A DNA stretch of 64,000 nt from Laetiporus sulphureus 93-53 (GCF_001632365.1 NW_024468514.1:1116249-1180248), one strand, 5' to 3'; shown: positions 32,586 through 45,057, numbered from the stretch's first letter. Notes: a model not told the origin generated them from the sequence alone. Made by a program: numbers and translations.

Positions 32586-34346
32586 GGTTTATGCAGATAA
32601 GTTCGAGGGTTCAACGTTCAAGAAATGGGTTGAAAGACAGCAGTCTATGTCGTCGAACTAGTTCATCTGCGAGGCAATCTGGGAGTTTGTTCACTTTCAG
32701 CGCGCACAGGAGGGACCGCCAACTGACAAGTGGCGGAAAGAGGGAGACTGTGACGCCCGTGACAACGATGGTACGCGACACATCACGTAACGGTGCACCT
32801 GCCGCTTTTGGCAGGCGTTGAGGTTCGCGAAGTGTGCCTGCACCCTGAGCGTGTGCTAGCGGACGCTAGATCATTGCTTCGAGCTCATGGCAGCGCAGCG
32901 GTATCCGCTTCCTCGCTGCATCCGTCACTGACATCACTATCCATGCCGAAGACACGTTGTCGCCTAAATGGTATGCGAATCGATTCGCCGTCACTGCGAG
33001 TCTGCAAATGAATATCACACAACCGACCGTCGGGCTGCAATGCATTACCAGTACCATCCATCCACTATAAATACAAACAAGGGTACCTAATGTTACATCG
33101 CGCAAGCAGCAATACTCTCTCTCAGAGTTCGCTGCGACCTTCAATAGGAGTATATATCGGCGGTATAGAACGTTGGGTCACAGGGTATCGCCGGAGAACC
33201 GCTTATACACCATTCGGGGCTGGAGACCTCAGGAATCACAAAGGCAGCTGTTGAAGCGGTTCTTCATGAGAAATGTGACGATGATGTTATCGATATACCC
33301 TTGAGACACACCTCTGTCCATGATGGAGATAATTTTGGGGTATCAGGTATGGTCTGCAGCAACCAGACGACAGGTATTAGGCTGTTATGTGACCACCGTT
33401 AGCTGCATCATGTAGGATTACGCAATTGAGGAGTACTCGCCGTCAAGATGGATCGCTGTACGAGGGGAGGCGCAACTCAGGGGGGTGAGAGTCAGGAATG
33501 ACGCGATGGAGGCGATAAAAGGGCGGAAAAGGTCGCCTTATATACAACGCACGGCAGAAATATCCATGAGACAAGTTCGGAGCGAGATCGATCAGCCAGG
33601 CCCTTGCCCGCCGGATGCAGCATGTCGGATGAAGATCAAAGAAAGATGCACTACACAGCCCGCACAGAGTCAGAAACTGTTCCGTGATCCCCTTGGCTTG
33701 AACACCCTGGGCGGCGTTCCGGACTCGGTAAGTTTGACAATAAGTGCTAGCCTATTGGCCGCGATACGGGCTGAGTAGAGATCGGAGGCTCTATTGCGAC
33801 TAGAGCTCGACGGAGAAGCAGTTCTTCCTAGCCGAATTTGACCGGAAGCAACCCGGACCTGTACTCGTAGGGCGCAGAGTCATCGTGTTTGACCCGAGCC
33901 CGCTGCGCTCGACCAACTGCAGCTTGGCCATTTGGCAGGGTCGCTGTGCCGCGGAGTAGAACGCGGTAAACCGCACAGCGTTAACTAGTGCCAGCCTGAC
34001 TTGGAAGCCGGCGAAGTGGCAGCTAACAAATTATGAAATAACAGTCTGCACAGGTACATTGGAGAAACGGATGTCTCCACGTTACTGCAGATACGTGAGT
34101 ACGATAGCCCGCGCCAAGCAAAAGCGGCTTATTTAGACGTTATGAGCATGCTTGCGTCTCGTACATTAATGAATAGCATGACGGCAAGAGATGCACCTCG
34201 ACCTTCGATTCACACCTCCTCCATTGAGACCTCGGGAGTTGCAAGGGCACTGCCTCCGTTCTTCAATACTAGCCTACGCCTCACGAGACTTCCGGTACAG
34301 TATCATCATCAGACCTATTACACTATCAGATGATCGATCCAGATGC
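32586..34346. other. Gene-poor intergenic region
   Basis: About 1.76 kb. The left end must contain the promoter of the glycosyltransferase gene. The only longer plus frame (33485-33778) has no family motif, biased composition or splice support. I checked for tRNA-like cloverleaf and GTTCGA loops and found none convincing. Confidence 0.45.
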
Positions 34347-35818
34347 TTACCGTTCAAAGACGTCTAACGGACTTTCCAATGCAACAGGTAGCGCATTGGC
34401 TTCAGATTGTTGTGAATCCGGTGTATAGGCCTTCAGAGGTATCCAACTGCTAAGCGGACTCGTCCCCGGTTCGTATGCCGCTTTGGACACGTATAGTAGC
34501 ATTCCATCGCTCTTCAACTCTGCAGTAGTAACTTCCAGCTGCACCAGTGGTGAGACAGCTCCGTCAAGGTCCATTGCTGCCGTGCCTTCCGCAGTCTGCA
34601 CGGGGGTTGAGACCGAAAAAAAGCGGGAGGATCTAGTAAGAGGTACGAGTGCGCCGGCGAGGTTGGCGAGTGATGTATCGGTATAGTATGGCACGGGACA
34701 AAATGTCGTTGGGTATGGGAACTTGTACCAGGACGATGGCGCCTCAACGCCTTGCATAACTGTGGGCTCTACGTCTGTGGCACTAGGTGGCGGTGGATGG
34801 CTGGAAAGCTCAGAAAGACGCGTATCTCGCCACCAGAACCTGAAAGGGGTCTCGCAGTCGGCAACGTCTTGGCCTTTCCACTTGATTACGTCAAGGACGT
34901 GAAGAATTCCATTTTTGTGCCAGTTCTCATCCAGGATGCAATCTAGAATAGTTTGTGGTGGGAGAGGCGAAGGGAAGGCTCCCATGAGCGGCTTGCCGAG
35001 CACCCGAGAACGTAGCGTCACATTCGGAACTGTGATTCATTCGGAATCAATCCCAAATCGAAAGAGTGAGCTATGCTTACCAACTCCGGCAATCCCAGAT
35101 ATCTGATGCGTTATAGCGAGACAGCGCTTGCCCACTGGAACAGGTGTCACGACTACCCATCCTGTTTCGATGTTCTCCGGGATGCCATCGCTAAGAGGGT
35201 ACGCCTCGCTCATCTCTTCACTCATCTCTAGCAACTCCGCGTACATGCACTTGTCCGCCCAATTGCTCGGCTTCCTGCCCTTGGCCCCAGCGGCGGCCGC
35301 TTTGCCCTTGCGCTTATTCTTGCCACGTTTCTTTGCGTTGGTCTGCACATCGCTCGGCTGGGAAGGAGGTACAGCAGACTCACTGGAGATGGCGGTGGCC
35401 TCTGAGACGTCAATATCGGTCGCCACGCCTGAGGGAGCGAGCATCCCTGCAAATTGTGCCACTCCCTCGCGAACTATCTGAGGCCCGTCCTGGTCATTGT
35501 CTTCGTCTCCAATCTCATCATCGGAGGGACCAAGAGTGAGATCCGAGAAGAGGTCGAGCTGACGACTTGAGTCGAAACGTTCCGCACGTCTCTATGTCAT
35601 TGATTTACAGCACGAATGGCTCAGCGAAAAGAATCGGATCGTTGCGTTGACACTCACTCGTTTCTGCTCTTCAAGTGCCTGCATTGAGGAAGCATAAGCC
35701 TCTTGATAAGGGAGTTAGTACTACTGCATACCTTGCTTCTACGATGCTCTTGCGATATCAATGGATCTCTCACCACAGCGGGCGGCACTTTGTACGAAGC
35801 TTTCCGACTGCTGAGCAT
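34347..35818 (-). CDS. SNUPN: Snurportin-1 (m3G-cap snRNP import adaptor)
   Basis: Adaptor that binds the trimethylguanosine cap of spliceosomal U snRNPs and importin beta to bring them into the nucleus. Four exons (35818-35732, 35678-35658, 35591-35081, 35029-34347) give 433 aa. A basic N-terminal importin-beta-binding-like segment contains EEQKRRRAERFDSSRQLD. A lysine-rich linker is followed by the cap-binding domain. That domain reads SNWADKCMYAELLEMSEEM, TGWVVVTPVPVGKRCLAI and PPQTILDCILDENW. HVLDVIKWKGQDVADCETPF and RFWWRDTRLSEL follow, then DGMLLYVSKAAYEPGTSPLS. All match the snurportin order. Exon 2 is only 21 bp, encoding ALEEQKR. It pairs functionally with the spliceosome gene PRP3 in this window, but distance argues against a cluster. 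Confidence 0.92.
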
Positions 35819-36736
35819 GATGATCTTGATTGGCGCGTAATCGACCCGAACTTGCGAATTCTAAAATAACTTTGCACACGCTGCGATGGGATGCAGGTGA
35901 TGGTGGTACGATGCTAACAACTGGATGGCAAGAGTTTGTATGGTGGTTCAAAACATCGGGCACTCGACAAAGTCGCTAGGACACGGCAGGCCACTTTAGA
36001 CGCCCGGCGCCACTCGCACGTGACGTCCGCCGCGGTGCCCAATCGTGACCCGTTCTGGTCAGCCCACGATGCATTCACCGAGCGTTGTGAGACTTCTCAT
36101 CCAAACTTCTGGCAGCCCTCTGCAGCTAGGTTGTTTTCTGCAGCCGTGAGCTGCAGAACACACAGGTCTTTCAATCTCTTTATTAGTAGCCCAGGCCAAA
36201 CCGAATGTATGTCGAAGCCATCATCCAAAGGTACTACGACACCGTTTAGGTGAGGTTCACATTGGGCTCACAATCGTGGATATAGTGGCTACTATCACTA
36301 TATATTCATGGAAGCTTAAGTTATGCAGCGATGATTGGCAGGGGCAAGACTACATGTGAAACGCTGTTCTATGATATGAGTATTGCGAAGGTATATGATC
36401 CCGTTGCCACTTTTTGATGCGACGTGTTTAGTCCAGATGCGCCAATGAATTACGTGGACACGCGACAGTCGGACGGTAGTCTCTTGTCGGGCTCTGGCTT
36501 TGCATTTAGACCCCGCCAATGGGAGGTCGGACCGATTCACAACGATCAAGGGATCGCAGTCAATAAACGCATAAATACGATCACTTTGGGGGTCCGTCGC
36601 ACGAATCAGCTAACGTCGCTCCACTCTTCTCTCAAGCGACAATCCGCAGTTGTCGTGGTCATCATGTGCTCGGATTTTGGTCACGCCCTGACCCTTAGAA
36701 TTGATTCAACTGTGATGGTCAGATCTCAGGTCACCA

Positions 36737-36751
36737 CGGGATCAGATCCCG
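36737..36751. repeat. Perfect inverted repeat
   Basis: CGGGATC and GATCCCG arms of 7 bp around a single A. It lies in non-coding DNA between snurportin and MFS gene A. It could be a protein-binding site or chance. Confidence 0.4.
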
Positions 36752-37039
36752 GCACCCTTCGACTCCGTCCAGGGTCAGGAGGTCAGGTATTGACCGGAAC
36801 ATCACTGCAGCTACGGAAGGTGTTGGAAAACTGTCTGTGGCAGATTCCGGGTTGTGGGTGTTCTGTCTCCGTGAAGTTACCGCATAGACGGTGGAGCTAA
36901 CAAAGTTGTGCCCATCTGGTTATCAGGAAGAATGTTCGTCCATACATCTCAGCACATCTTTGCCGAATGTGTGGGATGTATTTCTTGCACCCGTCCTGCG
37001 ACAAAGCAGGCGAAGACGAGCCAACGTAGTAAGAATTAA

Positions 37040-37290
37040 TTGTGGATTTTGATTGGCCAGGGGGAACTGTTATCCCTTCTGTGCGCTAACGAGCCTGGAC
37101 CAGCTCCATCGGGCCGGAACGGCTCGGGGGCGAGCCTCTGTGGGAGCGACAACTCACTTCGCCATTGGCTGGAAAACACCGGCTACCTACTGCCGGACTC
37201 GGAATCGGACTCCAGATTAATTGGATTGGACGCAAGTTATCCGGCTCGGATCGGTTCAGCTCAGCTCAGCTCGTGCCCACTGCTTGTGCC
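37040..37290. repeat. Dispersed repeat, copy 1
   Basis: Shares several blocks in the same order with 54140-54290: TTTTGATTGGC, GAGCCTGGACCAGCTCCAT, GGCGAGCCTC and CACTTCGCCATT, then CTGGAAAA. Both lie several hundred bases upstream of an MFS gene of the same family. It may therefore be conserved distal promoter sequence carried along by the gene duplication, or a separate repeat. No terminal inverted repeats were found. Confidence 0.6.
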
Positions 37291-37764
37291 TTGCACTCCC
37301 TGGAGTTTGAACGCACTGTTAGCAGAGCAAGGAGCACGATTTGAAAAGCCAATGCGATGAAATTCACCTTGCGCTTCTTACCTCCTTATCATTGGACAAA
37401 ACACACACGCATCAATAAAGAGCCTCCGCGTGATACTGGGCAGCTGTACTACCGCCCTCTTGCGACCCCACGCTGCTCACATGAGCACTACGCAGAAGTC
37501 CAGAAGCAGCTGTGCTCTGTGGGGTAGCCGACAAAACGCAGACGATCCCACACGTAAGGGACGATGTCCCTCCGCAGGCTCGGCATCCTATCAAAGGTGT
37601 TCGCAAGCTGTTACGCATGTCACCATTGCTCGAAGCCTATATCAACGTGGTGTCTCCCGATGGGCGAAGATGCCGACTCCCTCCTCTAGCGTCAGTGGGA
37701 TTCCTCTCGCACTGACAGAACTGTAAATTTCTGTGATCTCAACATCACAGCGATTCAACGCGTC

Positions 37765-40700
37765 ATGGTCCTTCCGGTCCCAGAGCTGCAGCGTTCCACG
37801 ACAGGTTCTGGCAGTGTCAAGATCGTCGATAAGGAAGAGCTCGATACCAAGGAGGTCAACGTACGAGAACAGGATGCCACGCCGTGCGACTTGTATTCTG
37901 AAATCGACCTCTTCACATATCATGAACGAAACGCTGGGCGTCTGGTGATTGACGCTGAGTGAGTCTTGTAGATTTCTTTTTCTGATGGCGTTGCTGACAA
38001 CGCCGTCTGATGTTAATCCGTCCTGCAGAGAGGCTAAGATAGAATTTGGAGAAGAGATCGCAAAGCGTCTCAAACTGTCCAAGGATGGGACAAAGGTCCT
38101 GTGGCCACAGCCGAGGGACGATCCGGAGGATCCGCAGAACGTAAGCAGCTCACCACGTCTTTCTAGTGATAGAGCTGAAATTAAACCATCATGGAAAGTG
38201 GTCGGATCGACGCAAGAATTTCCAGCTTTTCATCGTCACGCTTGCAGCAGTCGTCCCGGACTTTGACTCCGCCATTGGTATGTCTCTCTCGTGCTGTACC
38301 AGTGTCGCCTCTGATGAGATTCCCCTCTCCGTTATGAACGTCCCCTCGCATGCCAATTTCTGAGACAGGCATCTCGGCACTTTTCCAACTAGCTGAGCGG
38401 TTTGACACCACGACCGGTGTGATCAACGACTTGACATCAAAGTGAGCTACCTGTCCTGACTCTGACCCTTTCTGTGATGCTAACCTGATCCACGTATGTT
38501 CCAAATTATGCTAGCTGGAGTATCTTTCTTCTCGGTGCGGATTTGTTCTCCAATTTCCTAAATGCATACCAAATTTACATGCGCGCATTGTGCTCTAGGA
38601 TGGGGCAGTGTCTTTGCAGTGATGATGATGCGTCGTTATGGACGGCTTCCAGTTCTTTTTTGGTCGCAGGTAATGTTCAGACTCTCGCTTACGTTTCGGT
38701 CGCCAACGGGATGCTGTTTTACACACGTGTTGGCTTCGGTTGCATTCGTTCGGCACGAATTTCGTAACGATCTTCTTCCTCCCTCCGCCGATTCGGTATG
38801 CTGTTCCGAACCTGACGCGCTTCTCCTTCTCTTTTCCCAGGTCCTTGCACTTGGCTTTCTCATTGGATGTACGTTCGCCCCGAACTTGAAGACATTCACA
38901 GGTGAGTATCGCTCCTGATTGGTCGATGACCACTTCCATTCTACCGGACATCATATTCCTCCGTGTTTGCAAATAAATCAAACTCCAGAGGCGAACACGA
39001 TTACGGGGCACGGTCAATTCTCGCTCATTTGGTCATTCGTGGATGCGTGTCGTTTATATTACCTGCCCCCCCAAAAGATGTGCAAATGAGGGTACTAACA
39101 AGGTTGCCCCGTAGCGATGCGTTGCTTGACAGCGTTCTTCGGGTATGTTTTCATTGTTCTCTCACATGCACGATCAGCTGGCGCTGAAAATCTACGCCAG
39201 AACGACTCCACAAGTGACGGTATGCAGTACCCTCTGCTCGCGTGCTCTGCCGCTAATGGTTCTGATAGGGTCTCTTTGTTGTCACCGACCTGTTTCCATT
39301 TCACATGCAGGCCAGGAAGGTTAGCCTCAATTTTCAACATCTCTCTAACGATCTTCAACTTTAGCGTTGCTGTAGCTTAATATCTGGACAATGGGTTTCA
39401 TCATCTCCCCGTTCCTAGCACCATTTGCACTGGGATTTCTGGCCGCTCGTGCAAAGTAGGTATCAGGCGGAGTCGACGTTTGACTGTGCCTTACTAACAA
39501 CAATTGTCTCTCGTTGGTTGGCTCGTGCGTGGTCAGCTGGCGTTGGACGTACGGCACAGGTTCATTGTACGGCGCATTCGTCGTGTTCTTGATTACCTTC
39601 TTCCTCGACGAAACGTCAGTCCTATATCTTCCTGAATGCCGGAGTAAACTCATTCATGATTATGCAGGATGTATGACCGTGCTCTCCCAGAGCCACTTCC
39701 GTTACCAAGACCGGCGTCTAGACTGCTCTTTCGTCTACAGAATTTAGTGGGGGTAACCGGATGGCGGATGTCGCGGTTCCGAACGCCATGGAAGCCAGTG
39801 ATTCTCGCCTGCGTGAACCTGGCTTGGCGTCCCCATATTTTGAGCATATTAATCTTTGAGGTGTGCTCCTCTTTTTCTGTGGCTTCTCCCATCCGAAATT
39901 CTAAGTGCTTCATTGACTCGTGTGAAGGCAACGATCTTCGGTTTCACGGTCGGCGCAAATGTAAGCATACATGCTCGCGCTCCTCGGATTTCTTGGTGTT
40001 GAGAGTCGATGCATTGCAGACCACGAATGCCGTGTTTCTGAAAGAATCTCCACCGGAAGGATATGGATTCAGCGAATACGCCATTGCAGGTGCTTACGCC
40101 ACTCCAATTGTGCGTCTCTCAAGTCTATGCTACTGTTTAATCATAAGTCAATGTTTTTACAGGTTGCCGTCTTGCTAGGAGAGCAAATGGGCCACTATCT
40201 CAACGATTGGATTATGAATGTATGCATACGGCGAAACAAAGGCGTGTTCGAGGCCGAGATGCGTCTGTGGTATGTGCCCGAACGAAAATACTTTCCCTTG
40301 CGTCACCTGATCCCCTTGCAGGGCATGCTACCCTGCAGTTGTACTTTATGTTGTAGGCTTCGTCGTCTTGGGAGCATCAATGGAGCATCTGAACATTCCT
40401 GGCCTTATACTCGGCTGGGGGATTGCTCAGTGTGTTGTCGTATTCAACACGGTGGCAGTTTGTGAGTTATCAGTCATTTGACGTCCACATCAAAACGCTC
40501 ACACATTTGTTCTGCGTCAGACGCGTACTGCAACGATTGTTTTCCAGATAGACAGGTATTTCTGATCATTGTACGGGTGATCTTCCTCTTACCGCTGGGC
40601 AGGGCGAGGTCTCTGCGTTGGTCAATCTCTATCGCACGCTCGGCGGATTTAGTGTGGCCTATTTTCAGGTCCCGTGGGCTACGAAATACGGAGCCCTGCA

Positions 40701-40861
40701 GACGTTTGGCGTAGAGGCTGCGGTGGTTGCGGCACTGTTCCTGCTTGTCGTCCCCGCTTTGCAGGTCAAGGGCACATATCTCAGGGTGAGTATTATGCCT
40801 ACAATTGTCTAAGATGGGATCCTGAAAACGGATTGTGGTCCAGGCACGTTTCTCTCAATGA
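37765..40861 (+). CDS. MFS transporter A (DHA1-like, drug/polyamine type)
   Basis: Multi-exon gene of about 560 aa and about 15 short introns. An N-terminal cytoplasmic region (about 100 aa) ends in the fungal DHA1 signature DDPEDPQN then WSDRRKNFQLFIV at TM1. Other blocks are NWSIFLLGWGSVFAVMMMRR with YGRLPVLFW (motif A type), LALGFLIGCTFAPNL and AMRCLTAFFG. TTPQVTGLFVVTDLFPFH, SWRWTYGTGSLYGAF and TNAVFLKESPPEGYGFSEY follow, then VNLYRTLGGFSVAYFQVPWA. That makes 12 membrane segments in two halves. It is probably a plasma-membrane proton antiporter for small molecules; the substrate is unknown. The intron after TTPQVT uses GT here, unlike copies B and C. It is convergent with COG7, 128 bp away. 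The C-terminus is either LRARFSQ after a last intron or a slightly earlier stop. Confidence 0.88.
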
Positions 40862-40989
40862 ACGTTTGCATTACATAAGGGCTTGATAGATCCCACCATC
40901 ATAGAGGCGGCCATCCAACGTATGCATCATGTATCACTGCAAGCGAAAGTGTATAGCGAATTTTACGATCACAGTCAGTAATTGTTGAA

Positions 40990-43905
40990 TCACGTTGACC
41001 AACCTCTCAGTCGCGCAATTATCTGTCTGATCTGCTGTTCACTGTCTTTCTCATCTTCGTCCTGCTCTTCTTCTTCATTCTCAGCACTCTTCTCCTTTTC
41101 AGCGTCCAGAACATCTCCGCTCTCGCCCATAGCTTCCTCTCCCTCCTGGATCTTCCGCTTGCCTTCTGTATCAGTTTCTTCTACCCATTTTCTCCATCGC
41201 GTAAGCGGTGGCCACTCCACATTCAGAGCCTCAACGATGTTCGCCAGCCAACTGAGATCCGTTGCCAGTTGAGCCGCACCCGCGGTGTTCAGCCTCGGGA
41301 TGCGCGGAAGAACGGTACGCGTGAGATTTGCGAGTAGAGTCCGAGTAAGGGACGTTAACCATGCAGCGGTGACTGCCTCTGGAGAAAAGTGCATCTCCGA
41401 AATGTTCTGTGCTTGCACCTGTGCCTGCATTCCCGTAATTTGTCCGGGCAACAGGGCGAGTGACGAGGAACGCCGAGACTTCAGCTCGGGCATTGTATGT
41501 GACGGTGTGGGCGAAGGCGCGACAGGCTCCGCGACTGCGCTGAGAAACCTCTTGCTGATGTGCGGAAGCGTCTCAAGTGAAACGGCGAGCGCATCATCAT
41601 CCGCATAGACCTCGAAGAGCCGGGGCAGGCTGAGCAGACCCTCTGCCACACGGGCCATCGTCGGACTCGGGCTGAGCGAGAAGGTGGGGACATGCACGGC
41701 ACTCGTGGCTCCGCCGGCGCTGGCACCGGCTGAACGTTTGGAGAGTTGATCTTGGACCCACAGGGACAGCGAAGCGTAGGACGCAAGGTAGGCGTTTAGA
41801 GGACCGAGGATCGTCTCTTGCAGTGCGACCTGGCACGTGAGGGCGAGTTGCGACATCGCGATCCTGGCGGCGACGAGCACGGGAGGCTGGGATGAGTGTG
41901 ATGGCACCGGAGACACGGATGAACCGCGTCGTGCGTCGGGAGAAGGAGGGACATTGGGTGCTAGCTGCGTCTGAGACTCTGGTTCAACGATGTCCAATAA
42001 TGTATGGAGCGCGGCGGAATTAAGACCCGATTGCATCAGCAATTGCATGGCACCACGCGTCGTGTTTTCTCCGTAGGCAGTGACATTGCTGGGATCCTCC
42101 CTTGTTGCTGGAAATGCTTGCGAGATCTGGACGAGAGAAGCACGCAACTTGGCTTCGAATGCTGAAGTGCGATCTGTCACAGCACGTACAGCCTCAAGGA
42201 GGTGCAGGAGCGATTGGATCTCTGCCCAATCCTCCGCAGTGTAGTCCAAGTCAGCTAGATCATCTTCTGACTTCGCCTCTGTGAGTTCGTTTGCGGACAT
42301 ACCGCCGGCGGATTTCTCCGCTGTGATCTCTGCGCGGGAAGCCTCCGCGAACGCTGAAATGAAGTAGTCAAGGGCCTGAACAAGTCCTTCGGCGCCATAG
42401 CCATGCGTGAACACAGAGCAGTGCGTGATAGCTTCCTCTGCTGCGCCGAATATGTCTACTGAGCGCTCTCTGAGTACACGTGCACGGTCGGCACCTCCGC
42501 TGGCCTTAAGCGTCGTTCGCATGGCAGCAGCCAGTGCCTCGTCGAGCATGCGTCGCTCAAGAGATTGATAGTCGCCCTGGAAGTCTATGAACGGTGCAAA
42601 GAGGTCCGTGTCCCACTCGAGCGTCGGTAGCGCTCCAGGGGAACCAGACCTGTTAGAGGTCTGCGAGAGGGTGATATTACTGCTGGATAGCCGATGAACC
42701 GACATACGACGAGAGATGGAGATGGACATGCGTGCAGAGGACCGTCGGCGCGGATGCACTCGCGGGCTGTCGTTCTCAATTCCCACAGCTGGAGAGTGCA
42801 TGGCCGAGTATCCGACCTTCTCGAAAATCTTTTCGACTGCAGCAGCAAACTCTTGTGTGGCTCCATAGGCGGCTATGAGCTCCCGCAAGGCTACGGCGCC
42901 GTAATATGTGGAGACAGACGCGAGACGCTGAGAGAACGACGGCTGAAGGGCCGATAGAGTGGACGAGATCAGTGTTGAGAGTGTTTGTTGCGGGTCGGGG
43001 AAGATCGCTGGAATTGAAGTCCTTTCTATCTGGAGAATAGATAGAGATAACGTAAAGAAAGTTGGCAGAAATGATGCAAACGTCTGCCCTCCATCTGTTG
43101 TTCCGTCGCAGTCGGTAAGTCGGGCGTCTCGCCATGCCTCTACGAGCGAAGCGCGGCGAGATCCGTAGTAGTAGTTACGGAATTCGGCTTCGCGCTGTAT
43201 ATTGCTGAATATCGCAAAGTAGTTACGACACACAGCGACATCCTGCGAGCCCACTGCGGCTACAAGCGCCGAGCTGAGTGCGGCTTCGAGCTGGTTCTGT
43301 AGACTGACCATGAGCGTGCGCCGGCTCTCGTATTCTGGCGTGTTCTCAAACACGGCCATGCTCTTGTTGGCTTCTGAAAGCCTCTCGGCAGCCTTTTCGT
43401 AGCTCTTCTCGCCAAGAAGGGAGGTGACGTCGCTTTCGAGCGTGCCCCAGCTTTCTGCTTCGCGTAGCACCTCGCGGGCAGCCTCCATGTTCCGCTTTAC
43501 TGTGTCGAGGAAGTGCAACCGATCGAGCGCGGCGTTGGTCTCTGCTGCAACAGACGCTTTCGATTTGGACTCGACATTCTGTAGGACTGCCTGCAGTGAT
43601 AGAGCACCGTCCCGCATGAAATGTAGATCATATGTGAGGCGGGCTGCCCCGCGCGAGATGTCGTCAATTAATCGTTCTACCTCGGCCGATGTATCCTCGC
43701 TTGCAATTTCCAGTGTACCCGTCAGGCTGGAGATGCGTTTGTCGAGTTCGATGAGATCGGCCTCGTTCTCAGAGCCTTCTTGTCGAGGCTCAAGCACTTC
43801 ATTGATCCAGGAAATAGCATCTGTGGAGCTCTCGAGCGAGTTAAGGAGGTTCAATGGCAACTCCAAATGTTTGGCGTTGCTAGAATCAATACCCGTTGCT
43901 TCCAT
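40990..43905 (-). CDS. COG7: Conserved oligomeric Golgi complex subunit 7 (COG7)
   Basis: Subunit of lobe B of the COG tethering complex that guides retrograde vesicles within the Golgi. Intronless gene of 971 aa, longer than the roughly 770 aa of animal COG7 because of Ser/Pro-rich inserts. The N-terminal helical region typical of the family is clear: DAISWINEVLEP, LTGTLEIASEDTSAEVERLI, SRGAARLTYDLHFMRDGALS. ESKSKASVAAETNAALDRLH and VKRNMEAAREVLREAESWGT follow, ahead of EYESRRTLMVSLQNQLEAAL. The last 50 residues are acidic and end in LRGWST. The ATG giving MEATGIDSS is chosen; the frame stays open upstream only through a GTG. A decayed copy lies at 58.9-60.2 kb. Confidence 0.85.
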   Translation of the reverse strand: MEATGIDSSNAKHLELPLNLLNSLESSTDAISWINEVLEPRQEGSENEADLIELDKRISSLTGTLEIASEDTSAEVERLIDDISRGAARLTYDLHFMRDGALSLQAVLQNVESKSKASVAAETNAALDRLHFLDTVKRNMEAAREVLREAESWGTLESDVTSLLGEKSYEKAAERLSEANKSMAVFENTPEYESRRTLMVSLQNQLEAALSSALVAAVGSQDVAVCRNYFAIFSNIQREAEFRNYYYGSRRASLVEAWRDARLTDCDGTTDGGQTFASFLPTFFTLSLSILQIERTSIPAIFPDPQQTLSTLISSTLSALQPSFSQRLASVSTYYGAVALRELIAAYGATQEFAAAVEKIFEKVGYSAMHSPAVGIENDSPRVHPRRRSSARMSISISRRMSVHRLSSSNITLSQTSNRSGSPGALPTLEWDTDLFAPFIDFQGDYQSLERRMLDEALAAAMRTTLKASGGADRARVLRERSVDIFGAAEEAITHCSVFTHGYGAEGLVQALDYFISAFAEASRAEITAEKSAGGMSANELTEAKSEDDLADLDYTAEDWAEIQSLLHLLEAVRAVTDRTSAFEAKLRASLVQISQAFPATREDPSNVTAYGENTTRGAMQLLMQSGLNSAALHTLLDIVEPESQTQLAPNVPPSPDARRGSSVSPVPSHSSQPPVLVAARIAMSQLALTCQVALQETILGPLNAYLASYASLSLWVQDQLSKRSAGASAGGATSAVHVPTFSLSPSPTMARVAEGLLSLPRLFEVYADDDALAVSLETLPHISKRFLSAVAEPVAPSPTPSHTMPELKSRRSSSLALLPGQITGMQAQVQAQNISEMHFSPEAVTAAWLTSLTRTLLANLTRTVLPRIPRLNTAGAAQLATDLSWLANIVEALNVEWPPLTRWRKWVEETDTEGKRKIQEGEEAMGESGDVLDAEKEKSAENEEEEQDEDEKDSEQQIRQIIARLRGWST

Positions 43906-44414
43906 ATTTTGAGACTGGGTGTAACACACTGGGATTTATTTGTGCTTCAGCTTCTTGAAGGTCGTTCTACGACGTAATGGACAGAACGTTCCTGGACACA
44001 CCTTTTAAATCTCTTTCTCTATAGTGGCGGTCGCAAGGTCGGACGATTCGCGCTTCAGTGTATTCGCACGGGTCTTTCGATTAGATAAGATGGTAGCGAT
44101 CAAGATAAGATAAGATGTTACCAATGGCAGATGCTTGATCAGGCTTCCCTGAATCGGAGGTGTGTACAATCTGTTGAAATCATAACACAACCTTCCTGCA
44201 TGATTTCTGTTATACGGAACGTGATGCATGTCTTTTTTCATCACATTGAGCAGCCTGCGCGGCACGTTGTCCTAACATGGACTTGTGTCACGAAGCAGAA
44301 GAGATGCTTCTGCCCGTATGATTTGCTTCAAGAACTCATACAAACACCACGCGCTCCTGGTGAGCTGGGTTGGCAACGAGCTGAAGCTAATCTTATGTAG
44401 ACTCGACTCCAAGG
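43906..44414. other. COG7 upstream region
   Basis: About 500 bp upstream of COG7, with GATAAGAT repeats at 44080-44117. Related GATAAGATAA sequence lies upstream of the COG7 pseudogene (about 60380), so the promoter was copied too. GATA-type motifs are known fungal regulator sites; use here is unproven. Confidence 0.45.
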
Positions 44415-45057
44415 ACTCCAAGGGAAGCGAAAATGGAATTTAGCGAACGCATCGCGAAGAAGCTCAAACTTTCCGCGGATGGTACGAAGGTGCTGTGGCC
44501 TCAACGTACTGATGACCCGGAGGACCCTCAGAACGTGCGTCTTCCCTCCTTTCTCGACAACGCCTATGCTCCAACTTTATGTTGATGACATATTCAGTGG
44601 TCGGACGGGAGGAAGGACCTCCAACTATTCATTACTCTGGCAGCTGTACTACCCGACTTCGACTCAGCGATTGATGAGTCGTGAAGCACGTTTGCAACAC
44701 CTCCGAACGTCATGCTGAGGTCAAGTTCTTCCATGTAATAGCAACTGCAGGGCGTCACTGCAGATGCACATTGTAATGATTGCTTTCTTAGCAGACACAA
44801 ATGTACGCAATGCGATCTCGCATCGAGTGATTGAGTAACGCAGGCGTAACAAGGCGAGACATTTGCGTTGATTAACTGGTCCCTGACAATGGGCGGGTTC
44901 AACGCTGCATATTTCCAGGTCCGATGGGCGGAGCGGAATGGCGCATTGCAAACGTTTGAGGTAGAGATTGTGCTATCGTGTCGGCACTCTATCTGCTGGT
45001 AATTCCTGCGTTGCAGGTTTACGGTGCACGTCTGAGGGTGAGTGTTCCATCGACGCA
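44415..45057 (+). pseudogene. Internally deleted MFS transporter copy
   Basis: Starts with the second exon of the MFS family (AKMEFSERIAKKLKLSADGT, then DDPEDPQN), followed by an intron and the next exon (WSDGRKDLQLFITLAAVLPD). After DSAID it jumps to the last exons, with HCNDCF and LINWSLTMGGFNAAYFQVRW. The first exon and roughly ten central exons coding for most membrane segments are missing. The last part also has a frame break after FEVE. It cannot make a transporter. It lies just upstream of COG7 in the position that MFS-C holds relative to the COG7 pseudogene. Confidence 0.85.

Larger units (their letters stand above)
35819..37764. other. Intergenic region with inverted repeat and dispersed repeat
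   Basis: About 1.95 kb upstream of snurportin (left) and the first MFS gene (right). It contains a 15-bp inverted repeat CGGGATC-A-GATCCCG at 36737-36751. At about 37040-37290 it holds a segment related to one at 54140-54290 in the upstream region of the second MFS gene (shared AGCCTGGACCAGCTCCAT and ACTTCGCCATTSGCTGGAAAA). Short tandem TCAGC repeats follow (37255-37272). No gene supportable. Confidence 0.55.

Noticed and set aside
33485..33778. Plus-strand 97-codon frame in a large intergenic region
   Set aside because: No motif, no signal peptide, no promoter signal; length is within chance expectation.
33720..33990. GC-rich stretch checked as a possible tRNA or structured RNA
   Set aside because: No cloverleaf with a T-loop consensus could be folded by eye.
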